Assembly (NCBI RefSeq): GCF_024721175.1
Contig: NZ_CP099401.1
Span: forward strand, 1-64,000
Origin: Rhizobium sp. Pop5
GTDB taxonomy: Bacteria; Pseudomonadota; Alphaproteobacteria; Rhizobiales; Rhizobiaceae
DNA length: 64,000 bases
Reading direction: 5' to 3'
Every line of letters starts with the position of its first letter. Within the stretch, counting starts at the first letter, position 1. A program made the translations under genes and the position numbers. Below the pieces are notes generated by a model, which was not told the origin of the DNA, did no database searches, and saw only the letters and a list, made by a program, of their open reading frames with translations. This document shows positions 23,805 through 32,688 of this stretch, in pieces.

Positions 23805-24152
23805 CTAAGCTATCTGGTTTCCCAGCTTGTCGCGGGACAAAATCCGTATCGATCTGGCGCCGCTGCGTCCGACCGGTTCTGAGCGAGCCTGCAGCTCGCA
23901 TTGTCCCGGAGCATTCCGCCAGTAGCCGCGTTTGAGTTTGCTGCGCACCAGCTTCCCGAACGCCTCGGTGGCTTCGGTGCCCGTGTCGAACAGATCGATC
24001 TTCGATTGTCCCTTCGTTCCGATCCGTCCCCAGCAGCGCATGAGCGAACTGCCGCCGAACAAAGTCGGTTCGATCGCCAGCAGATAGAAACGCGCCATGT
24101 TTTGTGCAGGGTCTATACGGAAAAGCAATGTCGGAAGGTTCGCTTGCGTCAT
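23805..24152 (-). CDS. Stand-alone WGR-domain protein
   Basis: 115 aa. Residues about 20-78 (NMARFYLLAIEPTLFGGSSLMRCWGRIGTKGQSKIDLFDTGTEATEAFGKLVRSKLKRGYW) form the WGR domain with its WGRIG core. In eukaryotes the WGR domain is part of PARPs; in bacteria short stand-alone forms occur beside MolR-like or other genes and may bind nucleic acid. The C-terminal 35 residues are basic and unlike the family. Convergent with the PhnD-like gene, five bases apart. Confidence 0.8.
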   Translation of the reverse strand: MTQANLPTLLFRIDPAQNMARFYLLAIEPTLFGGSSLMRCWGRIGTKGQSKIDLFDTGTEATEAFGKLVRSKLKRGYWRNAPGQCELQARSEPVGRSGARSIRILSRDKLGNQIA

Positions 24153-24301
24153 GCCGCAAGAATCCTACGCCGGCACCGACACGTCCAATGAATATGCTGA
24201 ATCGATGGGGTGGCGGCGATTCCATCGTGTGATGTTTCATTGGGCGGAGCACGGACGTTTGGCGCAGTTCCGGCCGGACGTTGCTACGCAGTGACCCGCT
24301 T

Positions 24302-24723
24302 CTATCTATCTTTCCACGGATTGACGATCTGAAGATCGATCCCGGTGAAATCAGAGACATTGCGCGTTGCGAGGGAAGCCCCGCGCGAAATGGCGATGGC
24401 AGCAATCTGGGCATCGAATTGACTGATCGGCCGACCCGCTTTGCGACGATCGGTAGCGATCGTGGCATAGACGTTCGAAGCCTCGCGATCGAACGGCAGG
24501 ACCCGCCCGCCAAAATCCTCGGTGAATATCGGCAAAATTGCCGCCTCCAGATCGCGTCGGCGCCGCCCCTCGGGAAGCAGACGAAGGCCATAAAGATCTC
24601 CGCCTCCGTTACCGCCGTCGTGAAGACGGAAGAAGGATGCTGCATTGCGACCCAGTCGATAACGGCCGCATTCGGAGTGGCCGTCAGCAGCTCTGAAATG
24701 ACATTGGTATCGAGAACGATCAC
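24302..24723 (-). pseudogene. Frameshifted PIN-domain toxin (FitB/VapC-like)
   Basis: The GTG start at 24723 (VIVLDTNVISELLTATPNAA) and the first ~45 residues are a PIN-domain RNase, but at the AAA run 24592-24594 the frame is lost. Adding one T on the coding strand restores EIFYGLRLLPEGRRRRDLEAAILPIF and the downstream part ending FDAQIAAIAISRGASLATRNVSDFTGIDLQIVNPWKDR, giving a normal 140 aa toxin with all conserved acidic positions. As written, the frame runs on into unrelated sequence. Either a true inactivation or a homopolymer sequencing error. It overlaps its antitoxin gene by four bases. Confidence 0.82.
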
Positions 24724-24968
24724 GCGGCGAAGTCCGGAGGCTCACGAATTGGCTCTCGGGGCGGAATGTCGAGTTCGACGCCGCCGACCGAGAGCAGGCG
24801 CGTGCGAATGGCATCTGCGAGATTGCGGGCCATCGGTTCGCTGGCCGCAAGCGCGATGCGCAAAATATCCCGTGCTTCATCCTCCATGGAGCGGCCATGG
24901 GTTGCGGCGCGCATGCGCAGCCGCTGCTTCAACCCCTCGTCCAGATTGCGGATGGTCATGCTGGCCAT
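24720..24968 (-). CDS. FitA/VapB-like ribbon-helix-helix antitoxin
   Basis: 82 aa: MASMTIRNLDEGLKQRLRMR, then AATHGRSMEDEARDILRIAL is the FitA-type Arc/RHH DNA-binding domain; the C-terminus LDIPPREPIREPPDF would bind the toxin. I chose ATG 24968 because GGAG lies six bases upstream; an in-frame ATG at 24980 is possible. With its toxin frameshifted, the antitoxin may persist as an orphan regulator. Confidence 0.85.
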   Translation of the reverse strand: MASMTIRNLDEGLKQRLRMRAATHGRSMEDEARDILRIALAASEPMARNLADAIRTRLLSVGGVELDIPPREPIREPPDFAA

Positions 24969-25047
24969 TTCGTTCTCCATTCAGCAATGATTGCATATTA
25001 ATCATTGATTGCAGATTTTCAAGGCCAGGTCACCGGCGCTGCGCCGT

Positions 25048-26025
25048 TCAAAACCGATGTTCCGCACCCTCGATCGGATTTGCCCAGACCGTCATCCCGG
25101 GCACAAACGGCGTCTCGCCTTCGGTGCGCACGACCATTTCGCCGAGATCTGCGACGTCGAGATAGAGGATCGCGTCGGCGCCGAGGCGCTCCACATGCCG
25201 GATGGTGCCGTGCCACTGTCCCGCGTCTGCGGAAAGGCGGATATGTTCCGGACGGATGCCGTAGGTCGTGCAGTTCAAACGTCGTGCCGTCTCGCCGCCA
25301 TAGAGGTTCATCTTCGGGCTGCCGATGAAGCCGGCGACGAAGGGTGTGGCGGGGTTGCGGTAGAGTTCCATCGGGCTGCCGATCTGCTCGACCGCTCCGC
25401 CGTTCAGCACGACGATCTTGTCCGCCATCGTCATCGCTTCGACCTGATCGTGGGTCACATAGATCATCGTCGATTTCAGACGGGTGTGGAGATCGGAAAT
25501 CTCCAGGCGCATCTGGGCCCGGAGCGATGCGTCCAGATTGGAGAGCGGCTCGTCGAACAGGAAGACCCTGGGATCGCGAACGATTGCCCTGCCGATGGCG
25601 ACGCGCTGCCTCTGGCCGCCGGAGAGCGCTTTCGGCTTTCTCTGCAGGAGGTGGGTGAGCTGCAGCGTTTCGGCGGCGGCAGCCACCTTGGCGGCAATCT
25701 CCGCCTTCGGACGGCGGGCGAGGGAAAGGCCGAAGCCGATGTTTTCCGCAACCGTCATGTGCGGATAGAGCGCATAGCTTTGGAAAACCATGGCGATGCC
25801 GCGTTCGGAAGGTTCGGCGTGGGTCACGTCCTTGCCGCCGATGGTCAGCATGCCTGACGTTGTCTCTTCCAGTCCGGCGATGATGCGCAGCAGCGTCGAT
25901 TTTCCGCATCCCGAGGGGCCGACGAACACCACGAATTCGCCGGAGGCCACCTCCAGATCGATCCCCTTGATGACCTCGAGGGCGCCGAAGCTCTTGCGAA
26001 CCTGTTTGAGTGTGAGTTCGGCCAT
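25048..26025 (-). CDS. CUT1-type sugar ABC transporter ATP-binding protein (UgpC/MalK-like)
   Basis: 325 aa. Walker [11 protein letters not shown]-loop [13 protein letters not shown], signature [16 protein letters not shown], Walker [14 protein letters not shown]-loop [14 protein letters not shown], then a regulatory TOBE-like domain ([37 protein letters not shown]). It is slightly shorter than most MalK proteins (~360 aa). Last gene of the leftward rhamnosidase operon, four bases after the permease gene. Confidence 0.92.
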   Translation of the reverse strand: MAELTLKQVRKSFGALEVIKGIDLEVASGEFVVFVGPSGCGKSTLLRIIAGLEETTSGMLTIGGKDVTHAEPSERGIAMVFQSYALYPHMTVAENIGFGLSLARRPKAEIAAKVAAAAETLQLTHLLQRKPKALSGGQRQRVAIGRAIVRDPRVFLFDEPLSNLDASLRAQMRLEISDLHTRLKSTMIYVTHDQVEAMTMADKIVVLNGGAVEQIGSPMELYRNPATPFVAGFIGSPKMNLYGGETARRLNCTTYGIRPEHIRLSADAGQWHGTIRHVERLGADAILYLDVADLGEMVVRTEGETPFVPGMTVWANPIEGAEHRF

Positions 26026-26029
26026 TCTG

Positions 26030-26857
26030 CTACCCTTTGACTGCGCCTGATGTCATGCCCGCGACGATCTGCCGATTGAAGAAGATGAAGACGATCAGCG
26101 GCGGGATCGTCACGAGGAGGATGTTCATGAAGAGGAGGTTGTACTGGCTCGTATACATGCTCTGGAAATTATAGAGCGTCAGCTGCACCGTCACATTCTC
26201 CTTGCCGGGAAGGTAATAGAGCGGGTTGGTAAAATCGTTGAAGATTGCGATCGACTGCACGACGATATTGGTGACGGTCACCGGTTTCAGGAGCGGCAGG
26301 ATTACCCGGAAGAAGATCTGTCGGGGTTTTGCGCCGTCGATCAGCGCCGCTTCGTCGAGATCGCGCGGGATGGTCGAGATGAAGGACCGGTAGAGCAATG
26401 TCGAGAAGGACAGATTGTAGGCGACCTGGATCAGGATCATCCCGGTCATGGTCTTGAAGAGGCCGATCTCCTGCAGCAGGCCGATCGTCGGAACCACGGC
26501 GGGCGGCATCATCAGGCCCATGAAGAGCGCAACGGATGCGACCCTGTTCCAGGCGGTCCTGCGGCGCTGCATCACATAGCCCACCATCGCCGACAGCAGG
26601 ATGAGGATGGTGACGGAGGCAACGGTGATCAGCGTCGAATTGAAGTAGGCGAGCACGAGCTGATAATCGCGCGCCTTGAAGACAGCCACGAGATTGTCCC
26701 AGAACAGCCATTGTCCGGGCAATTCGAAATCAAGGCGGGAGGCTTCGGATTTCGATTTGACCGCCTGGAGAGCGACGAAGACGAAAGGCATCACGAAGAT
26801 AACGGCGGCGACGGCAAGCGATATCGCGCCGGTCACATAGGGGCGTATGCTTCTCAT
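26030..26857 (-). CDS. CUT1 sugar ABC transporter permease (MalG-like)
   Basis: 275 aa integral membrane protein with six predicted spans, the first at [22 protein letters not shown]. The coupling loop is [34 protein letters not shown] chose ATG 26857 ([10 protein letters not shown]), which overlaps the stop of the preceding permease gene as ATGA; earlier in-frame starts would run antiparallel inside that gene's frame. Confidence 0.9.
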   Translation of the reverse strand: MRSIRPYVTGAISLAVAAVIFVMPFVFVALQAVKSKSEASRLDFELPGQWLFWDNLVAVFKARDYQLVLAYFNSTLITVASVTILILLSAMVGYVMQRRRTAWNRVASVALFMGLMMPPAVVPTIGLLQEIGLFKTMTGMILIQVAYNLSFSTLLYRSFISTIPRDLDEAALIDGAKPRQIFFRVILPLLKPVTVTNIVVQSIAIFNDFTNPLYYLPGKENVTVQLTLYNFQSMYTSQYNLLFMNILLVTIPPLIVFIFFNRQIVAGMTSGAVKG

Positions 26858-27732
26858 TCTTCGACCCCGCGCCGATTGAACCATAGGGTAAGTGGCAGGA
26901 TGATTGCGGCAATCAGCGCGAACAGGATGACGTTGCCGGCCGTCGACAGGCCGTAGAAGCCTGCCTGGTACTGTTTGTAGATGACCGAGGCGATCACGTC
27001 GGAAGAGAAACCGGGCCCGCCGCGGGTCATTGCCCAAATCAGGTCGAACGAGCGAAGGCCGCCGATCAGCGACAATGTCACGACCGTGATGGTGGCTGGG
27101 CGCATGAGCGGCAGGGTGACCCGGAAAAATTGCTGAAGGCGTGTCGCTCCGTCGATTCTCGCCGCCTCGTAATAATCGGGACTGATCGCGGCGAGACCGG
27201 CAATGAAGATCAGGGTGGCGAGGCCGACACCCTTCCATAGATCGACCAGAGCCACCGAAAAAAGGGCAAGCGCCGGGTCGGTCAGCCATCCCGGCCCTGG
27301 TATGCCGAGCGCCTCAAGCGTGACATTGATGATGCCCTTGGTCGGATGCATCATCACCGTGAAAGTCATGCCGATGCCGATCGTCGAGACAAGGACGGGG
27401 AAGAAGACCAGCGTGCGCAGGAAGCCGCGGGCGAAGATATTGCCGGTCAGGAGCACCGCCAGCAGCAGCCCGCAGACCGTCTTCAGACCCGAGGTCGTCA
27501 CGGCATAGACCAGCGTGTTGACGAGCCCCTGGATCAGGAAGGGTTCGGAAAAGAACTGACTGAAATTTTCGAGACCGATGAATTCGGCCGTCGACAGGTC
27601 CCATCGTGTCAGGCTGAACCAAAGGGACGATATCGTGGGAACGAGAAACAGCACGCCATATATGACGGCGGCGGGAATGAAAAACCACAGCGGATAGGGC
27701 GATTTGCGCGCGGGGCGGCGTGTCTCGATCAT
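26854..27732 (-). CDS. CUT1 sugar ABC transporter permease (MalF-like)
   Basis: 292 aa permease. First span LWFFIPAAVIYGVLFLVPTISSLWFSLTRWDLST is typical of the MalF/LacF group; coupling loop YYEAARIDGATRLQQFFRVTLPLMRPATITVV. ATG 27732 (MIETRRPARK) has GAAGAGGGAG upstream. Separated from the binding-protein gene by a short gap containing a 10-bp perfect hairpin. Confidence 0.9.
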   Translation of the reverse strand: MIETRRPARKSPYPLWFFIPAAVIYGVLFLVPTISSLWFSLTRWDLSTAEFIGLENFSQFFSEPFLIQGLVNTLVYAVTTSGLKTVCGLLLAVLLTGNIFARGFLRTLVFFPVLVSTIGIGMTFTVMMHPTKGIINVTLEALGIPGPGWLTDPALALFSVALVDLWKGVGLATLIFIAGLAAISPDYYEAARIDGATRLQQFFRVTLPLMRPATITVVTLSLIGGLRSFDLIWAMTRGGPGFSSDVIASVIYKQYQAGFYGLSTAGNVILFALIAAIILPLTLWFNRRGVEE

Positions 27733-27754
27733 AGCTCCCTCTTCGATCGGGTGG

Positions 27755-27779
27755 AGCCTCGCCCTTTGCGGGCGAGGCT
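27755..27779 (-). other. Intercistronic hairpin behind the CUT1 binding protein gene
   Basis: AGCCTCGCCC (27755-27764), five-base loop, GGGCGAGGCT (27770-27779): perfect 10-bp stem 21 bases after the binding-protein stop on the minus strand, no T-run. Same placement as in the three other complete ABC operons of the window. Confidence 0.6.
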
Positions 27780-27799
27780 GACTGGCCCGAAAGACCGCT

Positions 27800-29083
27800 C
27801 TACCAGTTCGGCAGCCCGAGCTGCTTGGCCTGCTTGCGCACATCGTCGTCATAAAGCTTCGCCGCGTCGGCGGGCTGGCGGATGCCGGAGCCGACCTCCA
27901 CGGTGATCTGCTCGAGCGCCGGTCCCTTGACCGGAGAGACGAATTCCAGCGCCGGCGTCGTTTTGTCCTTTGCCTCGAAGTAAGGAAGCATCTCCTTGAT
28001 TGCAGGCGGCACGTCCGCCGGCAGGTCGCAGCCGTCGACCAGGGAAGGCCCTTGGATGGCGTTGGTTTCCACCATCACCTTGCAGCCCTCGACGCTTCCG
28101 GCGAAATCGACGAATTTTTTCGCTTCCTCGGCATGCTGGCTGGTAGCCGGGATATAAAGGCCCGGCGGCATCCAGACCGTCAGCCCGTTCGTCGCTGCAT
28201 CGTCGCTCGGCTGGGCGAAGAAGCCGACATCGCCCAGATTCTCGGGATAATTCTGTTTGAGCGCGCCGACGGCGAAGCTCAGCATCGGATAATGCGCCGC
28301 CTCTCCGGTCGCCACCATTCGCAGGCCGTCGTCATAGCTTGCTGCGCCGAAGTCTTCGTTCATCAGGCCTGCGTCGTGAACGTCCTTCAGCCGTTCGAAG
28401 CCCTTCATGGCCGCTGGTGTTTCGGCATATTTTGCCTTGTTGGCGGTGTAGTCGGCGGCGAAGTTCGGCACGGCGGCGTGCAGATTATAGTAGTCGGCCA
28501 GAACGAAGAGCTGCGAGGTCCATGTGTCGCGATAGGTTTGCGCCACGGCGACCTTTCCCGATGCCTTGACCTTGGCGTTGTTGGCCATGAAGTCCGCCCA
28601 TGTCTTCGGAACGGACAGGCCGAGGTCCTGGTAGATCTTCCTGTTATAGAGAATCCCGCCCGCCATCGCCGTGCCGAACGGAACGCCGTAGAGCTTGCCG
28701 TCGGCGCTGACGACAGCCTTGAAGCTTTCGTCCACCTTCGCTTGCGACGGCAGGCCGCTCAGATCGACAAGCGTCTGCGTGGGCTTCAGCGCCTGCAAGA
28801 GCGAGCCGGAATTGTAGAGGAACACATCGGACATTTCCCCGGTCGCCAGGCGCGTCTTGATGATGTTGTCGCCCTCGCCGCCACCTGGCCGCTGCTCGAT
28901 CTCGATCGTCACGTCGGGTGCCTTGGCCTGGTAGGCGGCGACCAGGGCCTCGGCCGCCGCGACCGTGTCGGGGTTGTTGTCTATCAGGAAAGACAGCGTG
29001 GTTTCCGCCTGCGACGGGCTGGCCGCAGCCAATGCCAGAAGCGCCGACGCGCCCGCAAGAATGCGCTTTATCCGATGTGTCAT
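27800..29083 (-). CDS. CUT1 sugar ABC periplasmic binding protein
   Basis: 427 aa family-1 extracellular solute-binding protein. Signal peptide MTHRIKRILAGASALLALAA plus ASPSQA (cleavage near residue 26). Mature part: TTLSFLIDNNPDTVAAAEALVAAYQAKAPDVTIEIEQRPGGGEGDNIIKTRLATGEMSDVFLYNSGSLLQALKP, the usual MalE-like start. I chose ATG 29083, directly before the signal peptide. Its operon begins with a GH78 rhamnosidase gene, so rhamnose-containing oligosaccharides or rhamnosides are the probable ligands. Confidence 0.9.
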   Translation of the reverse strand: MTHRIKRILAGASALLALAAASPSQAETTLSFLIDNNPDTVAAAEALVAAYQAKAPDVTIEIEQRPGGGEGDNIIKTRLATGEMSDVFLYNSGSLLQALKPTQTLVDLSGLPSQAKVDESFKAVVSADGKLYGVPFGTAMAGGILYNRKIYQDLGLSVPKTWADFMANNAKVKASGKVAVAQTYRDTWTSQLFVLADYYNLHAAVPNFAADYTANKAKYAETPAAMKGFERLKDVHDAGLMNEDFGAASYDDGLRMVATGEAAHYPMLSFAVGALKQNYPENLGDVGFFAQPSDDAATNGLTVWMPPGLYIPATSQHAEEAKKFVDFAGSVEGCKVMVETNAIQGPSLVDGCDLPADVPPAIKEMLPYFEAKDKTTPALEFVSPVKGPALEQITVEVGSGIRQPADAAKLYDDDVRKQAKQLGLPNW

Positions 29084-29120
29084 GACGTTCCTCCTCTGAA
29101 CGGTGTGACCTAGATGCTCT

Positions 29121-31442
29121 TCAATGATCGGGTAGAGAAAAAACCAGCTGGTGCGTGCCCGGCGAGAGAACGGCCTCCCCGGTGACAGGCTTTCCGTCAA
29201 GCGACGGGTTCCGATGCCGCCGTCCGGGCCGGAAACGGCCGACGCAGCCCTCTGGAAGCGTCAGCACATACGTGACCTCGTTGTCGGCGTAGCGCCAGCC
29301 GGCCTCGATGCGTCCCTGGCTGATGTCGTGATAGGCCGAAACAGGCGAAAGCGAGGGGATCGGCGCGGGATCAACGATGACCTCGGCAAACCCCGGCGCA
29401 TCCGGGCTCGGCGAAATGCCGGCGACACATTCGAACAGCCATTGGCAGACCGCGCCATAGGCATAGTGATTGTAGCTGTTCATGTCGGGTTCGTAGATGG
29501 TGCCGTCGGGCGCCATGGAATCCCAGCGCTCCCAGATCGTCGTCGCTCCCTTCGAGACCTGATAGAGCCAGCCCGGCACATCCTCCTGCAGGAAGACCTT
29601 TTCGGCGAGATCGTCCATGCCGAGCTTCGTCAGGGCCGGCAAGAGGGCAGGGGTGCCGATGAAGCCGGTGCCGATCTTGTAGTCGGCATCGATGATCACC
29701 TGCCGGAAATGCCGCCGGGCGGCTTCGTCATGCTCTGCCGGTATCAGGTCCTGGAGGAAAGCCAGGGCATACGATGTCTGGTCGTTATGGGCGAGCCGTC
29801 CCGCCGGGGTGATGAACTCGTTGGCAAAAGCCTGTCTGATTTCGTCGGCGCGCCGTTTCATCTGCTCTTCAAGCGCGTCTTCGCCGAGAACGGCTGCAAT
29901 TTTTGCCAGAAGGTCTGTCGAGATGAAGTGGTAGAGGGTAGCCGCACAATCGTCGGCAATCGTCGGGCGCGGTTTCCTGTTGTCGCCGACCGGCTGCAGC
30001 CAGTCGCCGAAGGTGAAGCCGCGGGCGCCCCAGTGCGACGGCGGACGCACGATCGGGCCATCCGAGATGGACCAGACGAAATCGACCCAGCGCACCATGG
30101 AATCCAGGCATTCCGAAAGAACGGCCCGATCGCCGTAATGGGTGTAGAGCACCCAGGGGATGACGACTATCGCGTCGCCCCAGCCGGTCGAGCCGGCATA
30201 GCCCGGGAAATCGGCGGGATGCAGACGAGTGGGGTCCGGCGAGAAATGCGAGACGGCCCCGTCCTCGCGCTGGTCGGCGATCACGTCGCGCAGGTATTTC
30301 CTGAGAAAGGACTGGCTGTCGCTCAGCCAGCATGCGGTTGCGGCAAACACCTGGGCGTCGCCGGTCCAGCCCAGGCGCTCGTCGCGCTGCGGGCAATCTG
30401 TGGGCACTTCGACGAAATTGGCGCGCTGCGACCAGATGGTATTCTCGACGAGGCGATTGACGAGCGGGTTCCCTGAAGTGAAGCCGCCGGCGGGCTCGGG
30501 CACCGACGAGATCGGGATCGATGCGATTTCAACGATCTTGGCGTTCCCAGTGATGGTCACTCTGGCATAGCGGAAGCCATGGAAGGTGAAATGCGGCGCA
30601 TAGGTCTCGTCGCCGTCTCCCCGCAGCGTGTAGAGCGTGTGCGCTGCGGCCGCACGATAGTTGCGATTGTCGAAATGGCGATCGGGACCGAGGACTTCCG
30701 AATGCTCCACCCGCACTTCGGCGCCGCCCGTGCCGCGGACGATATATCTGACATAGCCGCCGACATTCTGGCCGAAGTCATAGATCGTCCTGCCTTCCTC
30801 GTCGGTCCAGCTGCTGACCGGGGCGAGCGGCTGCAACTCCCGCACCGCCGTGGTCTCATGGGCGACGAGCAGCCCCTTGTCGAACGGCAATCTCTCGGTC
30901 CCATGGGTTTCCGCGAGGCTTTCCCGGCGCGCGTCATAGATCTCGCCGAAATAGATCCCCGACTTCAGAATGGGCAGAAGGCCGCTCCGCCAGCTCGTAT
31001 CGGTGGACAGGATGGTGCCAGCCGTCCCCACCAGATCCGCAATGGCGCCGATCCTATCGCCCCAGCAGTTCGGAATCGCCTTGACACCCCACATGATGGG
31101 CGACCGGTACCATCCGTCGGCGAGCCAGATCTCGATCCGGTTGAGGCCTGATTTGAGCAGGCTCGACACGTCGTATCGCTGATAGGCAATGCGATCGTCA
31201 TAGTTCGTCCAGCCCGGCGTCAAAAGATCGGTGCCGACGCGGACGCCATTGATGAAGCACCGGTAGAGGCCGAGCGCCGAGATGAAGAGTTCGGCCGGAC
31301 GTCCGCCGCCATCGTGATCGAAGGTTTTGGAGACGAAGCTTGCCTGTGTTCCCTGACCGCCGTCCGACAGTGGTGCGATCATATCCCCCGACCAGGCGCG
31401 CGAAACGAGATCGCCGTTGATGGCTGCCGGCTGAAAGTTCAT
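29121..31442 (-). CDS. GH78 alpha-L-rhamnosidase
   Basis: 773 aa intracellular glycosidase (no signal peptide). Residues 40-140 match the N-terminal beta-sandwich region (ELFISALGLYRCFINGVRVGTDLLTPGWTNYDDRIAYQRYDV), 210-240 the concanavalin-like segment (YDFGQNVGGYVRY), and 345-365 the catalytic block DCPQRDERLGWTGDAQ with the general acid Glu355. The (alpha/alpha)6 barrel and a C-terminal sandwich domain follow. Slightly shorter than typical 850-950 aa enzymes because the extreme N-terminal domain is reduced. First gene of the leftward operon with its own importer; releases L-rhamnose from plant rhamnosides or pectin fragments. Confidence 0.92.
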   Translation of the reverse strand: MNFQPAAINGDLVSRAWSGDMIAPLSDGGQGTQASFVSKTFDHDGGGRPAELFISALGLYRCFINGVRVGTDLLTPGWTNYDDRIAYQRYDVSSLLKSGLNRIEIWLADGWYRSPIMWGVKAIPNCWGDRIGAIADLVGTAGTILSTDTSWRSGLLPILKSGIYFGEIYDARRESLAETHGTERLPFDKGLLVAHETTAVRELQPLAPVSSWTDEEGRTIYDFGQNVGGYVRYIVRGTGGAEVRVEHSEVLGPDRHFDNRNYRAAAAHTLYTLRGDGDETYAPHFTFHGFRYARVTITGNAKIVEIASIPISSVPEPAGGFTSGNPLVNRLVENTIWSQRANFVEVPTDCPQRDERLGWTGDAQVFAATACWLSDSQSFLRKYLRDVIADQREDGAVSHFSPDPTRLHPADFPGYAGSTGWGDAIVVIPWVLYTHYGDRAVLSECLDSMVRWVDFVWSISDGPIVRPPSHWGARGFTFGDWLQPVGDNRKPRPTIADDCAATLYHFISTDLLAKIAAVLGEDALEEQMKRRADEIRQAFANEFITPAGRLAHNDQTSYALAFLQDLIPAEHDEAARRHFRQVIIDADYKIGTGFIGTPALLPALTKLGMDDLAEKVFLQEDVPGWLYQVSKGATTIWERWDSMAPDGTIYEPDMNSYNHYAYGAVCQWLFECVAGISPSPDAPGFAEVIVDPAPIPSLSPVSAYHDISQGRIEAGWRYADNEVTYVLTLPEGCVGRFRPGRRHRNPSLDGKPVTGEAVLSPGTHQLVFSLPDH

Positions 31443-31458
31443 CAGGTCCTCCCAGATA

Positions 31459-31490
31459 ATGTAGAACGTTCTCCATATAACGTTCTACAT
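31459..31490. promoter_or_regulatory. Paired LacI-type operator between GH78 and lacI genes
   Basis: ATGTAGAACGTT (31459-31470), 8-bp spacer, AACGTTCTACAT (31479-31490): a perfect 12-bp inverted repeat. Each arm ends in AACGTT, the CG-centred core of LacI operators, so it can also be read as two overlapping operators with centres 14 bp apart. It lies 17 bp upstream of the rhamnosidase ATG. Confidence 0.7.
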
Positions 31491-31583
31491 TTTTTTCGGG
31501 AGCGCAATAGAAATTTCGCCGCCACTCTGCCATGGTGTTTTTGCGGGCGATTGTGACGGCCCGCAGGGCAGCCCAGAGATTTC

Positions 31584-32642
31584 ATGTCGATCGAAGACAA
31601 ACAAAGACTGCAACGAAATGATCGCGTGACGATCCGGACAGTGGCAAAGCACGCAGGCGTTTCGGTCGCCGCGGTTTCCAAGGTAATGCGAAATGCCTAC
31701 GGCGTCAGCGAAGGGCTGCGCGCGAAGGTGACCGGTGCCATCGAAGAGCTCGGCTATCGCCCTTCGCGGGCGGCACGGGGCCTGCGCGGCCGCAGTTTCA
31801 CCATCGGGGTACTGCTGATCGACATCCGCAATCCCTTCCTGCCGGAGGTGATTGCCGGCGTGAACGGCGTGCTGGCGCTTTCGCATTATCAGGCGATGAT
31901 CGGCGTCAGCGATGCGCGGGTGCAGCTGGAGACCTCGTTGATCGAGTCGATGATCGACTACAAGATGGACGGTCTGATCCTCGTCGCGCCGCGCTTGCCC
32001 TCCGAGATTATCGCCAAGTTCGCGTCAGAGATACCGATCGTCGCCGTCGGTTTTCACGATGCCGGCGCCACCGCCTTCGATACCGTCAATGCCGACGACC
32101 AGTGCGGGGCAGAGATCGCGGTGGAGGCGCTGCTTGCCTGCGGCTACCGCGATATCGAAATGCTCAGTCTCGGCGAGCGCGAGGGCCATCAGGTCTCCGT
32201 CGTTCGTCAGCGTGAGATCGGCTTCCGCCGGGCGATGCAGCGCGCCGGGCTCGGGTCGTCTGCGCCAATCAGCAAAATTCCCATCGCCCAGCCAAAGCGG
32301 GAGGAAACGATGCGAAAATTCCTGTCGCGAAAGAACAGGCCGCGTGCAGTATTCTGCTGGAGCGATCTCGACGCGATTACCCTTTTGAGCCTGGCGATGG
32401 AGATGGGGGTGCGCGTGCCCGAAGACCTCGCCGTCATCGGCTACGACAATTCGTCGACCGCAGCGCTCGGTCTCGTCAATCTCGCAAGCATCGATCAGTC
32501 GGGCAGGGAACTCGGCCAGGTCGCCACCCGGACGTTGATTTCCAGGATAGAGGGCCGCACCAGCGCGGAGCATATTTTCCAGATACCGTCGCTGGTCAGC
32601 CGCAGCAGCCTGACCCGTTCCGGCAGCGCCAAAGGCGCTTAG
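31584..32642 (+). CDS. LacI-family transcriptional regulator (rhamnosidase locus)
   Basis: 352 aa. HTH and hinge: VTIRTVAKHAGVSVAAVSKVMRNAYGVSEGLRAKVTGAIEELGYRPSRAARGLRG, followed by a periplasmic-binding-protein-like sensor domain (GVLLIDIRNPFLPEVIAGVNGVL ... FCWSDLDAITLLSLAMEMGVRVPEDLAVIGYDNSSTAALGLVNLASIDQSGRELG). Divergent from the rhamnosidase operon, with the AACGTT operators between them, so it most probably represses that operon until a rhamnose-derived signal is present. It has a ~12-residue N-terminal extension before the HTH. Confidence 0.92.
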   Translation: MSIEDKQRLQRNDRVTIRTVAKHAGVSVAAVSKVMRNAYGVSEGLRAKVTGAIEELGYRPSRAARGLRGRSFTIGVLLIDIRNPFLPEVIAGVNGVLALSHYQAMIGVSDARVQLETSLIESMIDYKMDGLILVAPRLPSEIIAKFASEIPIVAVGFHDAGATAFDTVNADDQCGAEIAVEALLACGYRDIEMLSLGEREGHQVSVVRQREIGFRRAMQRAGLGSSAPISKIPIAQPKREETMRKFLSRKNRPRAVFCWSDLDAITLLSLAMEMGVRVPEDLAVIGYDNSSTAALGLVNLASIDQSGRELGQVATRTLISRIEGRTSAEHIFQIPSLVSRSSLTRSGSAKGA

Positions 32643-32655
32643 CGGGTGGGAAGGA

Positions 32656-32678
32656 CCGGCAGCAGCGCACGCTGCCGG
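32656..32678. terminator. Convergent terminator between lacI and dapA-like genes
   Basis: CCGGCAGC (32656-32663), seven-base loop, GCTGCCGG (32671-32678): perfect 8-bp stem 14 bp after the LacI stop and 11 bp before the convergent gene's stop. Followed rightward by CTTCGTTGT, a weak T-rich tail. Confidence 0.6.
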
Positions 32679-32688
32679 CTTCGTTGTC

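Noticed and set aside
23761..24723. A single 320 aa protein beginning with a PIN domain
   Set aside because: Only the first 45 residues are PIN-like. The rest comes from reading out of frame through the toxin and across the WGR gene after a one-base frameshift.
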